DNA of 64,000 nt from Ianthella basta (Eukaryota > Porifera > Demospongiae > Verongiida > Ianthellidae). A program made the position numbers and the translations under genes. Shown here piece by piece: positions 39,401-44,592 of the stretch; position 1 is the stretch's first letter; each line of letters opens with the position of its first letter. A model generated the notes under the pieces. It had not been told where the DNA came from, ran no database searches, and saw nothing but the letters and a program-made list of their open reading frames with translations. Location of the stretch: the NCBI GenBank assembly GCA_964019415.1, contig OZ025889.1, positions 2,790,501 through 2,854,500 of the forward strand, read 5' to 3'.

Positions 39401-42211
39401 GCTCAAAATGTTCCCTGTTCATGTAATGCTACAATTTGTAATGTATTCAACATCTCTGACAAGAAATGTCATGCAATGATTGCTAACATGGAAAAATTAA
39501 GATGCATACTGTAGCACCCCTTGAAGAGAAGAATGTTTAAGAGGCAAATCACACATGATGTAGGTTGTTGTGCAATGATCACTGTACTCTAGCCAGCAAG
39601 ATCATCCAAAGTAAGCGCCCAATGGTAGATTAGATTGAGTAACACCTTTTTGCCAATCATATGCGACTACCTGGAGTCTCAGGCAGAGATTTGATGGACT
39701 GTGAATTGTATTTACAAAATGAGTTGCTCTACCGTATAAATTCTAATATAGGTGCCGCCCCAATTAAAATACCCCCTAGAGGCATACTGTATTTTTCCCG
39801 TTCCAACTGTAAGCACCCTTGGGCGTTGAAATTATTTTTAGGTGGCACCTAAACTAATGGAGCGGAAGTATGGTAGTTCGCACTTCCCACTTACACCTGT
39901 GCTGCTGCTGCTACGTGAGATGGCGACCTTGACAGACTTTTTTAAGCGTGCCAGCCCAGAGGACTACATCGCTGCTTCATTCTCAACCAGAGAACATGGG
40001 ATCGGTGGGAGGAAGACAGTCAAGCGACCTGTTGGGGAGACCGTGAAAGCGCCCACTGGAACCATAGACCCTGAGCAATGGCCAGGCGAAGGCCGACAAG
40101 CCGGAGAACATCCAGGTGGCACCTGTAGTTGCTGATGGTGAGGATCCCAGTGTCAAGTCCATTCGATGCCAATACACTGCTAAGCAGAAGCAGCGCATTG
40201 TCCTTTACGCTAGGAACCACAGAGTTCATCCCGCTAAAAGGAAGTTCAGCATTCCACGAAAGAATATCCAGCGGTGGCTAACAGTTCTCTAGAACCAAGA
40301 AGTACGTACCATGCTCAACACAAAACAGCTACAGCAATGACGACAGAAATGACATGTTATTGCTACCTTCTTTGTAATCATGCTATTCCACTAAGTGCTC
40401 GTTTAGCAGTTTGCTGATGTACTAAGTAAGAACTGATTGGCATGGCTTCTGTAGCCCTTCTCTGCCAATAGTTGGTTACAGTTCTCTTCACCATGGTACC
40501 ATCCCAATCAATTCTGTGCTGTGACTCATGAGCATGAACTGCAATACCATTTTTAGGGTCACCTCTCTTCACAGCTTGCTTGTGTTCATTAAGTCTCGCT
40601 TTAAGGGTCCTCTTAAGTCTCCCCAATGCAAGTCTTACAGCACTCTTTGCAAGGTACCTCATACACTACACTTCTCCTTTTTTCCTCTGGAATGCAATCT
40701 TGAGTCACATCAAGGTCTGTCTAAGTGTCTTCATTGGCTTGATTACTGCTTTCACCTGAAGTGGGGTGCAAAGCCTCTCAAGTTTCTCTCTCAATCCTCT
40801 GACATAGGGGACATACATGATCTTCAGCGGTTCATTACACAGGTGGCAAGACAGATACTAACCTGCAAGGCAAACACTTACAGTACTTGTCATCAGTAAA
40901 TGACATGCATGCTACCTCACATTGCCAGTGTACGGGTCTTTGGCTGTGATATAGGAGAGATTGATGACTGCAGTGGATGCAGGGCAGCTGTCTTTTTACT
41001 TGTCATGAAGAAATATCAACAATTAGTTACCAGCCTGTTTTACGACTAAGTATTATTATTCGTGGACCTATTAACTAATTATTATGTATGAACTGTCACA
41101 TCACCAGCACATTCTGCCACTTCATGCTGTCACCCTGCTGTATACAAAGCCAAGTTTTCCCTTGCACTTCAGTTTTGTAACTGACGAAGACCTTCGTGGT
41201 CAAAACATCTTACTGTGACCATCTATCAACTGCTATGTGTTTGCTCAAGAGAACGAATCGATAACCCCCTCGTACAGTATGTTCCATAGGAATGAGCCTC
41301 TATGATATCATATTGCAAGTGGTAGGTAATGTAAACATCTTTTCATTGCTAGCCACTTTAAGAGTGTCCAACTTTACACAGGTAAGGAGTTCATTGTGTT
41401 TACACTGAGCAGCACACAAAAGTATTTGCTTTAATGTAGATGGCAAAGTTCATATTCTCCAACAGCTGTTCTTTATTGTTCCCTCTGTGGCAGCTGTGCA
41501 AGGTGTTTTGTGGCTCAACCTTTTCACTATGGCCAGTGAAGGAACTGCATGAACACTGCAAGCCAGATCATGGTTACAGTCATGACAGCAAAGTTATTCA
41601 CTTCCTTTTTGAAATTTTGAGCAACTTCAATCAGAAGGAGCAGAGGCAGTTCCTTCAATTTGTGACTGGTAGTCCTCGCCTTCCCATTGGAGGTAGGTTT
41701 GTAATTTGGACATATGTTGTTATACATTACTTGTTCATTTAGTTTGTGGCACTCATGGGTGATCACAGCATTTGGTATTTATCATGTCTGTTATTCAATT
41801 TTCCAAGTTCAGGAACAAGTCAATTTGGAACTGTGCCTAAGACTGTAAATGTTATCCATATTGACAAGTGCAGTATTTGTCTACCAGTTGTTAGCTTCGT
41901 CACTAATGCTAGTCTCCCGTTTGCACTTCAGTGTTGGGTTATGTGTGCGTCAACATTGCATTACGTCCTGTACTTCACTGTTTTTGCATTTTGCCTTCAC
42001 TCACATCTCTACAGGATTTCATAGTTTGCATCCACCATTGACTATTGTACGGAAATCACTGGAGCAAGATCAGAAAGCAGACACCTACCTGCCATCAGTA
42101 ATGACATGCATGAACTACCTCAAGTTACCGGAGTACAGTTCTATGGCTGTGATGCATGAGAGATTGATGACTGCAATGGATGAAGGGCAGCTATCTTTTC
42201 ACTTGTCATAA
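452..42211 (+). CDS. TRIP12: TRIP12-type HECT E3 ubiquitin ligase, 55 exons, 5' partial
   Basis: This is a HECT-class E3 that passes ubiquitin through an active-site cysteine; the family acts in the nucleus in ubiquitin-fusion degradation and the DNA damage response. Exons: 452-627, 1349-1414, 2018-2053, 2129-2224, 2310-2402, 2490-2543, 3109-3216, 11808-11876, 13076-13129, 14171-14282, 16248-16306, 16399-16478, 16527-16555, 16625-16662, 16750-16818, 17988-18071, 18210-18347, 20110-20148, 21220-21281, 22018-22062, 23349-23384, 23461-23543, 23660-23703, 23773-23855, 24992-25112, 25215-25269, 25471-25577, 25745-25771, 25873-25961, 26855-26939, 27131-27207, 27325-27367, 28271-28357, 29065-29112, 29239-29267, 29356-29380, 30140-30165, 30250-30417, 31687-31820, 31903-31995, 32145-32224, 32333-32420, 32488-32548, 32659-32743, 34058-34126, 34225-34323, 34403-34520, 34722-34766, 36257-36360, 36447-36524, 36729-36863, 36941-36994, 39105-39218, 41494-41692, 42015-42211. 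All phases agree, giving 1,496 codons plus stop. The introns after exons 1 and 49 use GC donors. The N-terminus lies upstream of the window. Confidence 0.93.
733..886. repeat. fold-back MITE with hammerhead-like core
   Basis: The arms GATGAGAAAGCAGATAATGG (733 on) and its near-complement ending at 886 pair over about 64 bases, with a short centre. A hammerhead-like sequence (803-830) straddles the centre. It lies in TRIP12 intron 1. Confidence 0.8.
803..830 (+). ncRNA. hammerhead-ribozyme-like motif 1
   Basis: CTGATGA, then GATC-TTCG-GATC as stem II, then GAAAC and ATC. A partial stem I is formed by CAATGAA before and TTGTATTG after. The core matches the CUGANGA...GAAA hammerhead consensus. 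The expected UH before the cleavage site is present, but stem III would be almost nil. Part of a set of six. Confidence 0.4.
3217..4907. other. TRIP12 intron 7, left part
   Basis: No coding exon is supported here. It holds the fold-back repeat at 4292-4408. A - strand open frame at 3938-4291 has no family resemblance that I recognise. The pair ATATCTTATTGGAGAG at 3532-3560 is a short tandem duplication. Confidence 0.5.
4292..4408. repeat. fold-back repeat
   Basis: TTATAACACCTCC at 4292 and GGAGGTGTTATAA at 4396-4408 are exact complements. Pairing continues inward with mismatches to a GTATAAGCAC / GTGCTTAT stem. It is in TRIP12 intron 7. Confidence 0.75.
4914..5181 (+). repeat. 5' LTR
   Basis: This 268-bp LTR matches 10339-10606 with no difference I could see. 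It holds a tandem TCATGTAACAATGTG pair, a TATA box TATAAAAG at 5023-5030 and a poly(A) signal AATAAA at 5069-5074. That gives the usual U3-R order. Confidence 0.95.
5184..5201 (+). other. primer binding site, tRNA-Leu type
   Basis: TGGTGTCAGAAGTGGGAT starts two bases after the 5' LTR. It complements the 3' end of animal tRNA-Leu (CAA anticodon type, ...TCCCACTTCTGACA plus CCA) over all 18 bases, from my knowledge of that tRNA. The match suggests tRNA-Leu primes minus-strand synthesis. Confidence 0.75.
5206..6477 (+). CDS. gag: retrotransposon Gag
   Basis: This is a 423-residue structural protein of the LTR element that packages its RNA into particles. The ATG at 5206 follows the primer site by four bases. 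Residues about 5-115 are rich in Glu, Gln and heptad-spaced Leu and probably form a coiled coil. Residues about 165-330 look like the retrotransposon capsid domain ([17 protein letters not shown]). Near residues 389-402 is one CCHC zinc knuckle, [14 protein letters not shown]. The stop TAG at 6475-6477 follows a frameshift site. The frame is unbroken. Confidence 0.92.
   Translation: MSTRATTKMEALLEEVIQQNEKIVRRMDEQLEQISEHLRMLSQQQSERVDGIAQKQKETEQEVSAIAGDLSSVKLTVEGRLSAMESSVSGLTNQLRTEVGESRESLKQELRVELLRELGATPGLRPAARPFTPSDPNTEAIGGQTNRVGDTSAAGRTPLTPSVVQQRPAPFDGTLAWDAYHAQFELLAEMNRWDRSEKATYLAISLKGAAATVLTNLPPEKRHDYAALTTALDSRFGATHQTELNRMRLKSRTRHRDETLAELAEDVERLTRLAYPGATEDMIQVLAQDQFVDALVEEDVRLRIRQNKPVTLRDALRIALELESYQLASRQRVKYVREAQSLEDGYAVQQQVSTATAREDILQQLVDAIRGDASSLPFRRKPGRGNALTCWECGEKGHLRRECPRLQKKQQGGDTVSRPGNGQ
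6411..10298 (+). CDS. pol: retrotransposon Pol (PR-RT-RH-IN), made by -1 frameshift
   Basis: This is an intact frame of 1,295 codons, offset -1 from gag and overlapping it by 67 nt, with no good ATG of its own. The start given is only where the frame opens; translation probably enters near 6468. The protease has DTGS at residues 72-75. The reverse transcriptase has YLDD at 503-506. RNase H starts at LDTDAS (D649). The integrase has an HHCC zinc region near 900-945, then Asp about 971, Asp 1031 and Glu 1067, giving a D,D(35)E pattern. A GPY/F-like stretch lies near 1205. All key residues are present, so the enzyme may be active. Confidence 0.93.
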   Translation: MPSAAEEATGRGYSVPSGKRAVAGLAGQSSAGTSTAPIVEFDIFKTGSINSGGDSLTVPGTINGRPCELTVDTGSNISIVRPDILRGINHNLIHPVSSCLRTVTGERAPIHGKGLLHLGIGSLVVQQELWVADIHDECILGLDFLQSNGCQVNLRDQALVIGDEEFPLRKPSTSPRPNCCRVVLTKKVCLAPLAEAIVSVEVDPVHTDYRVGLLEQTQPSPFGSLLVGRTLVDLEKDRVPLRVMNLSHQPLTLKKGTEVAHCNLVSAIIVPDETISCEEPMENVRRTRSVEILPTHLRDLYNRSILGLEEAKHPEVHQLLCCYSDVFSTGPEDIGCTDLVKHHINTGQAAPVRQPPRRLPLAKREEAEKAVREMKERDVIEPSASPWSSPIVLVQKKDGGMRFCVDYRKLNDVTHKDSYPLPRIDDTLEALSGAKWFSALDLKSGYWQVQLDDNSKEKTAFSTGSGLWQFKVMPFGLCNAPATFERLMEQVLVGLPTSIALVYLDDILVPGRTFSQELANLRQVFERLREAKLKLSPKKCTLFQKEVNYLGHVVNEKGISPDPCKVEAVKSWPKPTTATEVKSFLGLCSYYRRFISFFADIAHPLHQSATVSPFEWTQEADDAFSKLKQMLTESPILAYPQLDVEFVLDTDASSTGIGAVLSQQVNGQERVVAYFSRALKAPERHYCVTRKELLAMVKAIRHFHAYLYGRKFRLRTDHSALRWLLNFRHPEGQTARWIESLQQYDFSVEHRPGVQHTNADALSRRPCLRDTCKHCERLESREWGNKPHDRITGQDVPQVATLALSGPEPTGGRSWENLREAQLCDPEIKPVLEWMERSKDKPSWEETASHPPATKVYCAQWESLKIFHGVLYRLWETPSGDATVRQLVLPKSLRREVLQELHNAPTSGHLGMAKTLSRVRERFYWLQCRRDVQEWCRSCDLCAQKRGPQRKPKAPLRTYNVGSPLERIAIDVLGPLPPTEAGNKYILIIADYFTKWVEAYPMVNQEAGTIAELLVQEFISRFGMPLIIHTDQGRNFESALFAEMCKLLDIQKTRTTPYHPQSDGMVERFNRTLEALLSKFVDHNQKDWDEHLQILLMSYRSAVHESTGCSPAKLMMGRELTLPVDLTFGRPEEEEPQTTVEYTNALHERLERVHDFARNHLKLVTDRMRQRYDSSPECHRLQPGDAVWLHNPQRTKGLSPKLQRPWQGPFTVIKRINDVVYRIKLSPTAKPKVVHRNRLWSYTGASPPTWFRAQEQTVSAPCTTTDPQADSVPRDSSSQPRRSSRTRRPPDRYHS
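6462..6520 (+). promoter_or_regulatory. -1 ribosomal frameshift signal (slippery site plus pseudoknot)
   Basis: The heptamer GGGAAAC at 6462-6468 is read G GGA AAC in the gag frame, a standard X XXY YYZ slippery site. After a 7-nt spacer, AGCCGGGCT (6476-6484) pairs with AGCTCGGCT (6495-6503) in a 9-bp stem with one G-U. Loop bases GGGGC (6488-6492) can pair with GCCCC (6516-6520), which would give an H-type pseudoknot. The site lies just before the gag stop, where gag and pol overlap in the -1 direction. Confidence 0.8.
10326..10338 (+). other. polypurine tract
   Basis: AAGGAGGGGAGAG lies directly against the 3' LTR, the usual primer for plus-strand synthesis. Confidence 0.8.
10339..10606 (+). 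repeat. 3' LTR
   Basis: Apparently identical to the 5' LTR; TATA at 10448-10455 and AATAAA at 10494-10499. Being in the sense direction inside TRIP12 intron 7, its poly(A) signal could truncate TRIP12 transcripts (inference). Confidence 0.95.
12541..12722. repeat. MITE with ATACCTTTAGG inverted ends, copy 1
   Basis: The left end ATACCTTTAGGTTACTAATT and the right end ATTAGTAGCCTTAAGGTAT are inverted repeats. A related copy sits at 57242-57454 in the arrestin gene. Intron 8 of TRIP12. Confidence 0.7.
14834..16111 (-). mobile_element. Helitron-like element (non-autonomous)
   Basis: Read on the - strand it starts A, then TCTATACATATAAAGAG (16111 down). It ends with the hairpin CCCACTTGAAGGGTGGG, then CATTCAG and CTAG (14837-14834), followed by T. 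That is the 5'-TC / 3'-hairpin-CTRR structure and A/T target of a Helitron. It is 1,278 bp in TRIP12 intron 10 with no Rep or helicase reading frame. A degenerate minisatellite fills 15648-15880. Confidence 0.65.
15648..15880. repeat. degenerate minisatellite, about 45-bp unit
   Basis: About five units share the pattern GGGCRCTTTTCCRCAGCRC, then TGAATATTGCACCCTGTG. Units vary by substitutions and short indels. It lies inside the Helitron-like element. Confidence 0.75.
16750..18347 (+). other. TRIP12: TRIP12 WWE domain, exons 15-17
   Basis: Exons 15 (16750-16818), 16 (17988-18071) and 17 (18210-18347) encode a WWE domain. It begins [14 protein letters not shown], continues through NGVSYIIDF and ends [16 protein letters not shown] domains bind ADP-ribose polymers or mediate protein contacts in ubiquitin and PARP pathways. 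The domain is placed as in the family, directly after the armadillo-like block. Exon 17 also carries a short charged, serine-rich linker. Confidence 0.88.
18485..19118. mobile_element. TIR DNA element, copy 1
   Basis: The ends GGGTCAGGTCAGACTTGACT and the complement of AGTCTGATCAGACCC form inverted repeats of about 30 bp. A second diverged copy is at 21372-21905, co-linear along its whole length. Neither carries a recognisable transposase, so these are non-autonomous. Intron 17 of TRIP12. Confidence 0.6.
20252..20281. repeat. solo arm of the 26262 fold-back family
   Basis: TTAAATGCCGCTCAAGAGGG followed by GTCTGC resembles one arm of the repeat at 26262-26374. I see no opposite arm. Confidence 0.5.
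21372..21905. mobile_element. TIR DNA element, copy 2
   Basis: Diverged partner of 18485-19118. Shared blocks include AAGTGAGAGAGCTG, GCCGATGCACAGCT and ACTCTGGCCC-like segments in the same order. End repeats are TCAAACTTGACAGGTTCTTA and the complement of GTCATGTCTGACCAGACCC. Intron 19 of TRIP12. Confidence 0.55.
22188..22330. repeat. fold-back MITE
   Basis: GATTGAAGGATAATCACTGG at 22188 and its near-complement ending at 22330 form arms of about 58 bp around a short loop. It is in TRIP12 intron 20. Confidence 0.8.
24340..24800 (-). mobile_element. LINE 3' fragment, decayed
   Basis: On the - strand, [19 protein letters not shown] and [17 protein letters not shown] match the C-terminal end of a non-LTR retrotransposon reverse transcriptase. 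The same segment is better kept at 33000-33667. The upstream part is riddled with stops. TRIP12 intron 24. Confidence 0.7.
26262..26374. repeat. fold-back MITE
   Basis: TTAAATGCCGCCCAAGAGGT and ACCTCTTGGGTGGCATTAA are complementary ends. The arms extend through GTCTGCGA / TCGCAGAC to give a near-perfect hairpin. TRIP12 intron 29. Confidence 0.85.
27905..27985 (-). mobile_element. tRNA-derived SINE head
   Basis: On the - strand, TGGCTCAGTGAGAGAGC resembles a pol III A box and GGTTTGGTTCCC a B box, at tRNA-like spacing. The body does not fold as a full tRNA that I can draw, so it reads as a SINE promoter rather than a tRNA gene. TRIP12 intron 32. Confidence 0.55.
30651..30678 (-). ncRNA. hammerhead-ribozyme-like motif 2
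   Basis: On the - strand: CTGACGA, stem II GGCC-TTCG-GGCC, then GAAAC and GTC. Stem I is GCAG before and CTGC after. All core positions fit CUGANGA...GAAA...UH. Stem III is reduced to one C-G pair. Confidence 0.5.
30973..31000 (+). ncRNA. hammerhead-ribozyme-like motif 3
   Basis: Opposite-arm copy of motif 2 with stem I GCAG/CTGC and stem II GGCC/GGCC. The loop differs by one base (TTTG for TTCG). Confidence 0.5.
33000..33667 (+). mobile_element. LINE 3' fragment with GATT-repeat tail
   Basis: Reading frames at 33013-33270 and 33274-33516 encode the C-terminal part of a non-LTR retrotransposon polyprotein. Landmarks are [36 protein letters not shown] and, at the end, [15 protein letters not shown]. 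One in-frame stop breaks it (at 33268-33270). It ends in GATT repeats (about 33640-33667), a microsatellite tail of the kind left by target-primed insertion. TRIP12 intron 44. Confidence 0.8.
35517..35745 (+). repeat. unidentified dispersed segment, copy A
   Basis: It shares ATTTAGG, GCAGCTGCGTA, CTCAGAAGGCACAG and following codons with 53613-53700. In copy A the frame is broken early. No family recognised. TRIP12 intron 48. Confidence 0.45.
37569..38642 (+). mobile_element. Helitron-like element (non-autonomous)
   Basis: It begins A then TCTCTATATATATTTTGG and ends with the hairpin GCCCGCCGAAGGCGGGC, TTTCTTG, CTAG (38639-38642) and T. It has no Rep reading frame and is 1,074 bp. Inside are a direct repeat of about 105 bp (37880-38090) and the fold-back repeat at 38157-38398. 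TRIP12 intron 52. Confidence 0.65.
38157..38398. repeat. fold-back repeat inside the Helitron-like element
   Basis: GTGTGGGCACATCAAG at 38157 and CTTGATATGCCCACATAC ending at 38398 pair. Further in, GATGGTTTTGGACAG pairs with CTGTCCAAAACCATC, and CATGCATGGTACT with AGTACCATGCATG. Confidence 0.8.
39341..39369 (+). ncRNA. hammerhead-ribozyme-like motif 4
   Basis: CTGATGA, a stem II of GGC with GCT around ATATGTG, then GAAAC and ATC. Stem I is TCAG before and CTGA after, a compensated change from motif 2. Confidence 0.4.
39842..40310 (+). pseudogene. DNA-transposon transposase N-terminal fragment (HTH), broken
   Basis: A frame from 39842 has [10 protein letters not shown], which resembles a PCNA-binding PIP box without the leading Gln. 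After a frame change near 40095 it continues as [20 protein letters not shown] and then [12 protein letters not shown]. That last part resembles the helix-turn-helix of pogo/CENP-B-like transposases. No DDE domain follows. TRIP12 intron 53. The family call is tentative. Confidence 0.4.
40378..40730 (-). pseudogene. Penelope-like element, GIY-YIG endonuclease fragment
   Basis: On the - strand, [18 protein letters not shown] is followed, after a one-base frameshift, by [33 protein letters not shown] and TKR-like basic residues. This is the order of the GIY-YIG endonuclease at the C-terminus of Penelope-like retroelements, with CIG for YIG. The reverse transcriptase portion is missing. TRIP12 intron 53. 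Confidence 0.7.
40880..41047 (+). pseudogene. decayed duplicate of TRIP12 last exon and 3' UTR
   Basis: It matches 42090-42250 in order: CATCAGTAA, TGACATGCATG, GGCTGTGAT, GAGAGATTGATGACTGCA, GGGCAGCT, then UTR bases CAACAATTAGTTACCAGCCT. The reading frame is broken, starting with an extra base just before the region encoding the catalytic cysteine. It lies upstream of exons 54 and 55, so it cannot be the terminal exon of the intact gene unless used alternatively. Confidence 0.85.
41181..41209 (+). ncRNA. hammerhead-ribozyme-like motif 5
   Basis: CTGACGA, stem II GACC-TTCG(T)-GGTC, then AAAAC and ATC. Stem I is GTAA before and TTAC after. Both stems differ from motifs 2-4 by paired changes. 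Position 12 is A rather than G, which would weaken catalysis. Confidence 0.4.
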
Positions 42212-42263
42212 GGAAAACATCAACAATTAGTTACCAGCCTGTTTTACTACTCATTAATAACTA

Positions 42264-42269
42264 AATAAA
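42264..42269 (+). terminator. TRIP12 poly(A) signal AATAAA
   Basis: A canonical AATAAA lies 53 bases after the TRIP12 stop codon, giving a very short 3' UTR. A T-rich stretch follows. Confidence 0.65.
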
Positions 42270-43980
42270 CTCTAATTATTTATTGCAATCAAGGCTAATC
42301 AGTCTAGCTTGCTGGATTCTAGAATCCAGGCTAACATGCAATGGTTTCTGTAACTGAATCACTTAAACGCTGAAGGTAAGGTTGCGAACCTTTTCTTGAT
42401 GTTCAGAGCACGGGGCGCATGCAATTTGCCCATTGCATTGTCTTTGTACTGGCTAGATCCTATGTAATAATAATATTCTTCCTATACTACATCCAGTAGA
42501 ATTGTCCTGGTTACAGCTAGTTGTATTGCTTGACAAGCTGCAGCCATTCTCTCGCCACTACCTTGTATATTGCAATTGGGCAATACATAATTTATAATAT
42601 ATATTATGTACGTGTTATACTGCACTTGACACATACATAATTATATACTTATATTTTCTGTATTCTGGTTACAGCTACGTGTAACATTCATTGTCCCACT
42701 AACAATTTTACAGGTTAAGGTACATTCACATGCACAAGATGTGCATTCATCCAGATTGCAATTGGTGAATCGATTGAATGCACCATTGGCCATGTCCACA
42801 CTGGATAGTAATAGATTTTAAAGGGCAAAGGATAACTGTTGCTCAGCTATAATATGTCCAGTCATATGCCAAGTGGACTAAAGGAGGGAGATGATACAAA
42901 TAGTTATATAACATTGTCGAGCCAGGATGCCACAGTTTCATATGATTCAAGAATTGTGTATGCATGCATATGCAAAGATTACATTCATTGTTGGCTATAA
43001 GAGTTTTGTTCATGCTTGAACAGCTGAAATCACGAAAGCTTTCATCTGACCCATGATTTCCATGGAGCCAGCCAATATCTGCTGCTGACTATATACAGTG
43101 CTTCCAGTAGAAATGACCGCATTGTACAGACATTGGATGAGGCTTTAGCTCGATCCCTGCAGAGAGTGTCAAATATCGTATTACATGTGCAGGTTCTCCT
43201 TCAACCAGACCTCAACAAAGCTTTCACTCAAATCTTTATCCCACCCAACGCAAGCCCAGGTAAGCGGTTTTATATATAGTTGAAAAGCATAATTATAGCA
43301 GTTGCATTGTGGACAGTGGCAACCAACATACATTGAACATTGTACTCATTTGGCACATTTGGACTGGGAAGTCAACTGCCTGGCCTTCACTGGAACTGAT
43401 TTTCCCACATGGTTCCTTACCTCTGAGTAGAAAGCAGGTTCATCCCCTTGCACTGCTACTGACACACACTGAGACAGTGTAACTGATCACCCTACATAGA
43501 GCTACAGTACATAAACAGGATAGTACCAAGACATGAGCAGGAATAATTGCTTCAGGCAGCCACCTAATGGACTTTCTGTGACTGGACCTCCTTGGTTGCA
43601 TGTGAAGAATTGAACTCAACCACTGTCGTGGGTCCATATACAGTAATATCATTTGATATGTTTCTCCTTGTGCGTGGATATTCTGACCTTTCAGCAAAAT
43701 GACCTTAGCACTTGTTCATGAATTTACCCTTAGCTCAATCCCTTCCCTATACATATTGTGTATTCTTTCTAGATCTGTATTGTAATAGTTACCATTGAGC
43801 TCTGGATCCCTTGTCGCATGTGTCTCACACACTATAGCTAGCACCAAAGTGTTGTCAGGGTTTGCTGGTCCATGTCATATGTAGTGCATGTGACTGTCCC
43901 CAAATCTGGGAGCCCAAAAACCCACACAATAATTATGCATAATTTATTATTAAGATGGTCTATGTACCATGGTGACGCAA
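42270..43980. other. intergenic region after TRIP12
   Basis: No gene supported. At 43110-43258 a + strand stretch reads TLDEALARSLQRVSNIVL and LLQPDLNKAFTQIF before a possible donor. It may be a transposon fragment, but I do not recognise it. Near 43020 an imperfect CTGAAATCACGAAAGC / GCTTTC hairpin loosely resembles the hammerhead-linked repeats. Confidence 0.4.
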
Positions 43981-44180
43981 ATGAAAGACAATGTACATCT
44001 GAAACTACACATGGTAAGAAAAGAGGGGGAAGGGGAAAATGGCAGTGAACTGGACCAGTACCGACAACTTCCATGCAGATCAATCTGGAGGTTCCCAGTG
44101 CTGGTCCAGTTCACTGCCATTTTTCCCTTCCTCCCTGTTTTCCTTACCATGTGCAATTCCAATTAAACATTGTCTTTCAT
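43981..44180. repeat. fold-back MITE between the two genes
   Basis: ATGAAAGACAATGT at 43981 and its near-complement at 44168-44180 begin arms of about 85 bp. GGCAGTGAACTGGACCAG and CTGGTCCAGTTCACTGCC are exact complements near the centre. Confidence 0.9.
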
Positions 44181-44312
44181 AATTTACGTCTATAGCAGCA
44201 CAATTGGTCTCACCAAAGATGCAATTATGTATAATTATGTACCTATAATTTCATACAGAATGCTCCCATGCAATGATTCAATGTAATACTGTAATTTAAT
44301 GTTATGCCACAA

Positions 44313-44318
44313 TTTATT
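44313..44318 (-). terminator. candidate beta-arrestin poly(A) signal
   Basis: TTTATT on the + strand is AATAAA on the - strand, about 275 bases downstream of the arrestin stop codon. It is the first canonical signal I see in that direction. Confidence 0.4.
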
Positions 44319-44592
44319 AGCACCATTGCTTACGTACAATAGTGAGCACATTAATGGTGCACAACTAAAATTCACACTGAACTCATTTGTGTCAGTACAT
44401 TTCGTTTATGCTTATACAGAACCAATGCAAGTTATTGCTCATATTTTACTAAATCACTACAAAACGTAAGCTATATGGTGGAGCTACATGGGCCTACACT
44501 ATTGGTCACTCAGCTTGAAATGAGTTATAAAAATTTCACACTCTCTCTACAATATGCATTACATTAACATTCTTGCAACCCTGCTGCCTTGA

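Larger units (their letters stand above)
34058..42211 (+). other. TRIP12: TRIP12 HECT catalytic domain, exons 45-55
   Basis: Exons 45-55 carry the HECT domain. The N-lobe includes [11 protein letters not shown] (exon 47), [18 protein letters not shown] (exon 49) and LDLDFTIPG (exon 51). The C-lobe includes [11 protein letters not shown] and [12 protein letters not shown] (exon 54), and HPPLTIVRK with [16 protein letters not shown] (exon 55). The catalytic cysteine is the TGC at 42107-42109, in the usual SxxTCxNxLKLP setting. The protein ends FHLS and then TAA, the family's conserved C-terminus. The domain looks complete and functional; the intron after exon 49 is GC-AG. Confidence 0.93.
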
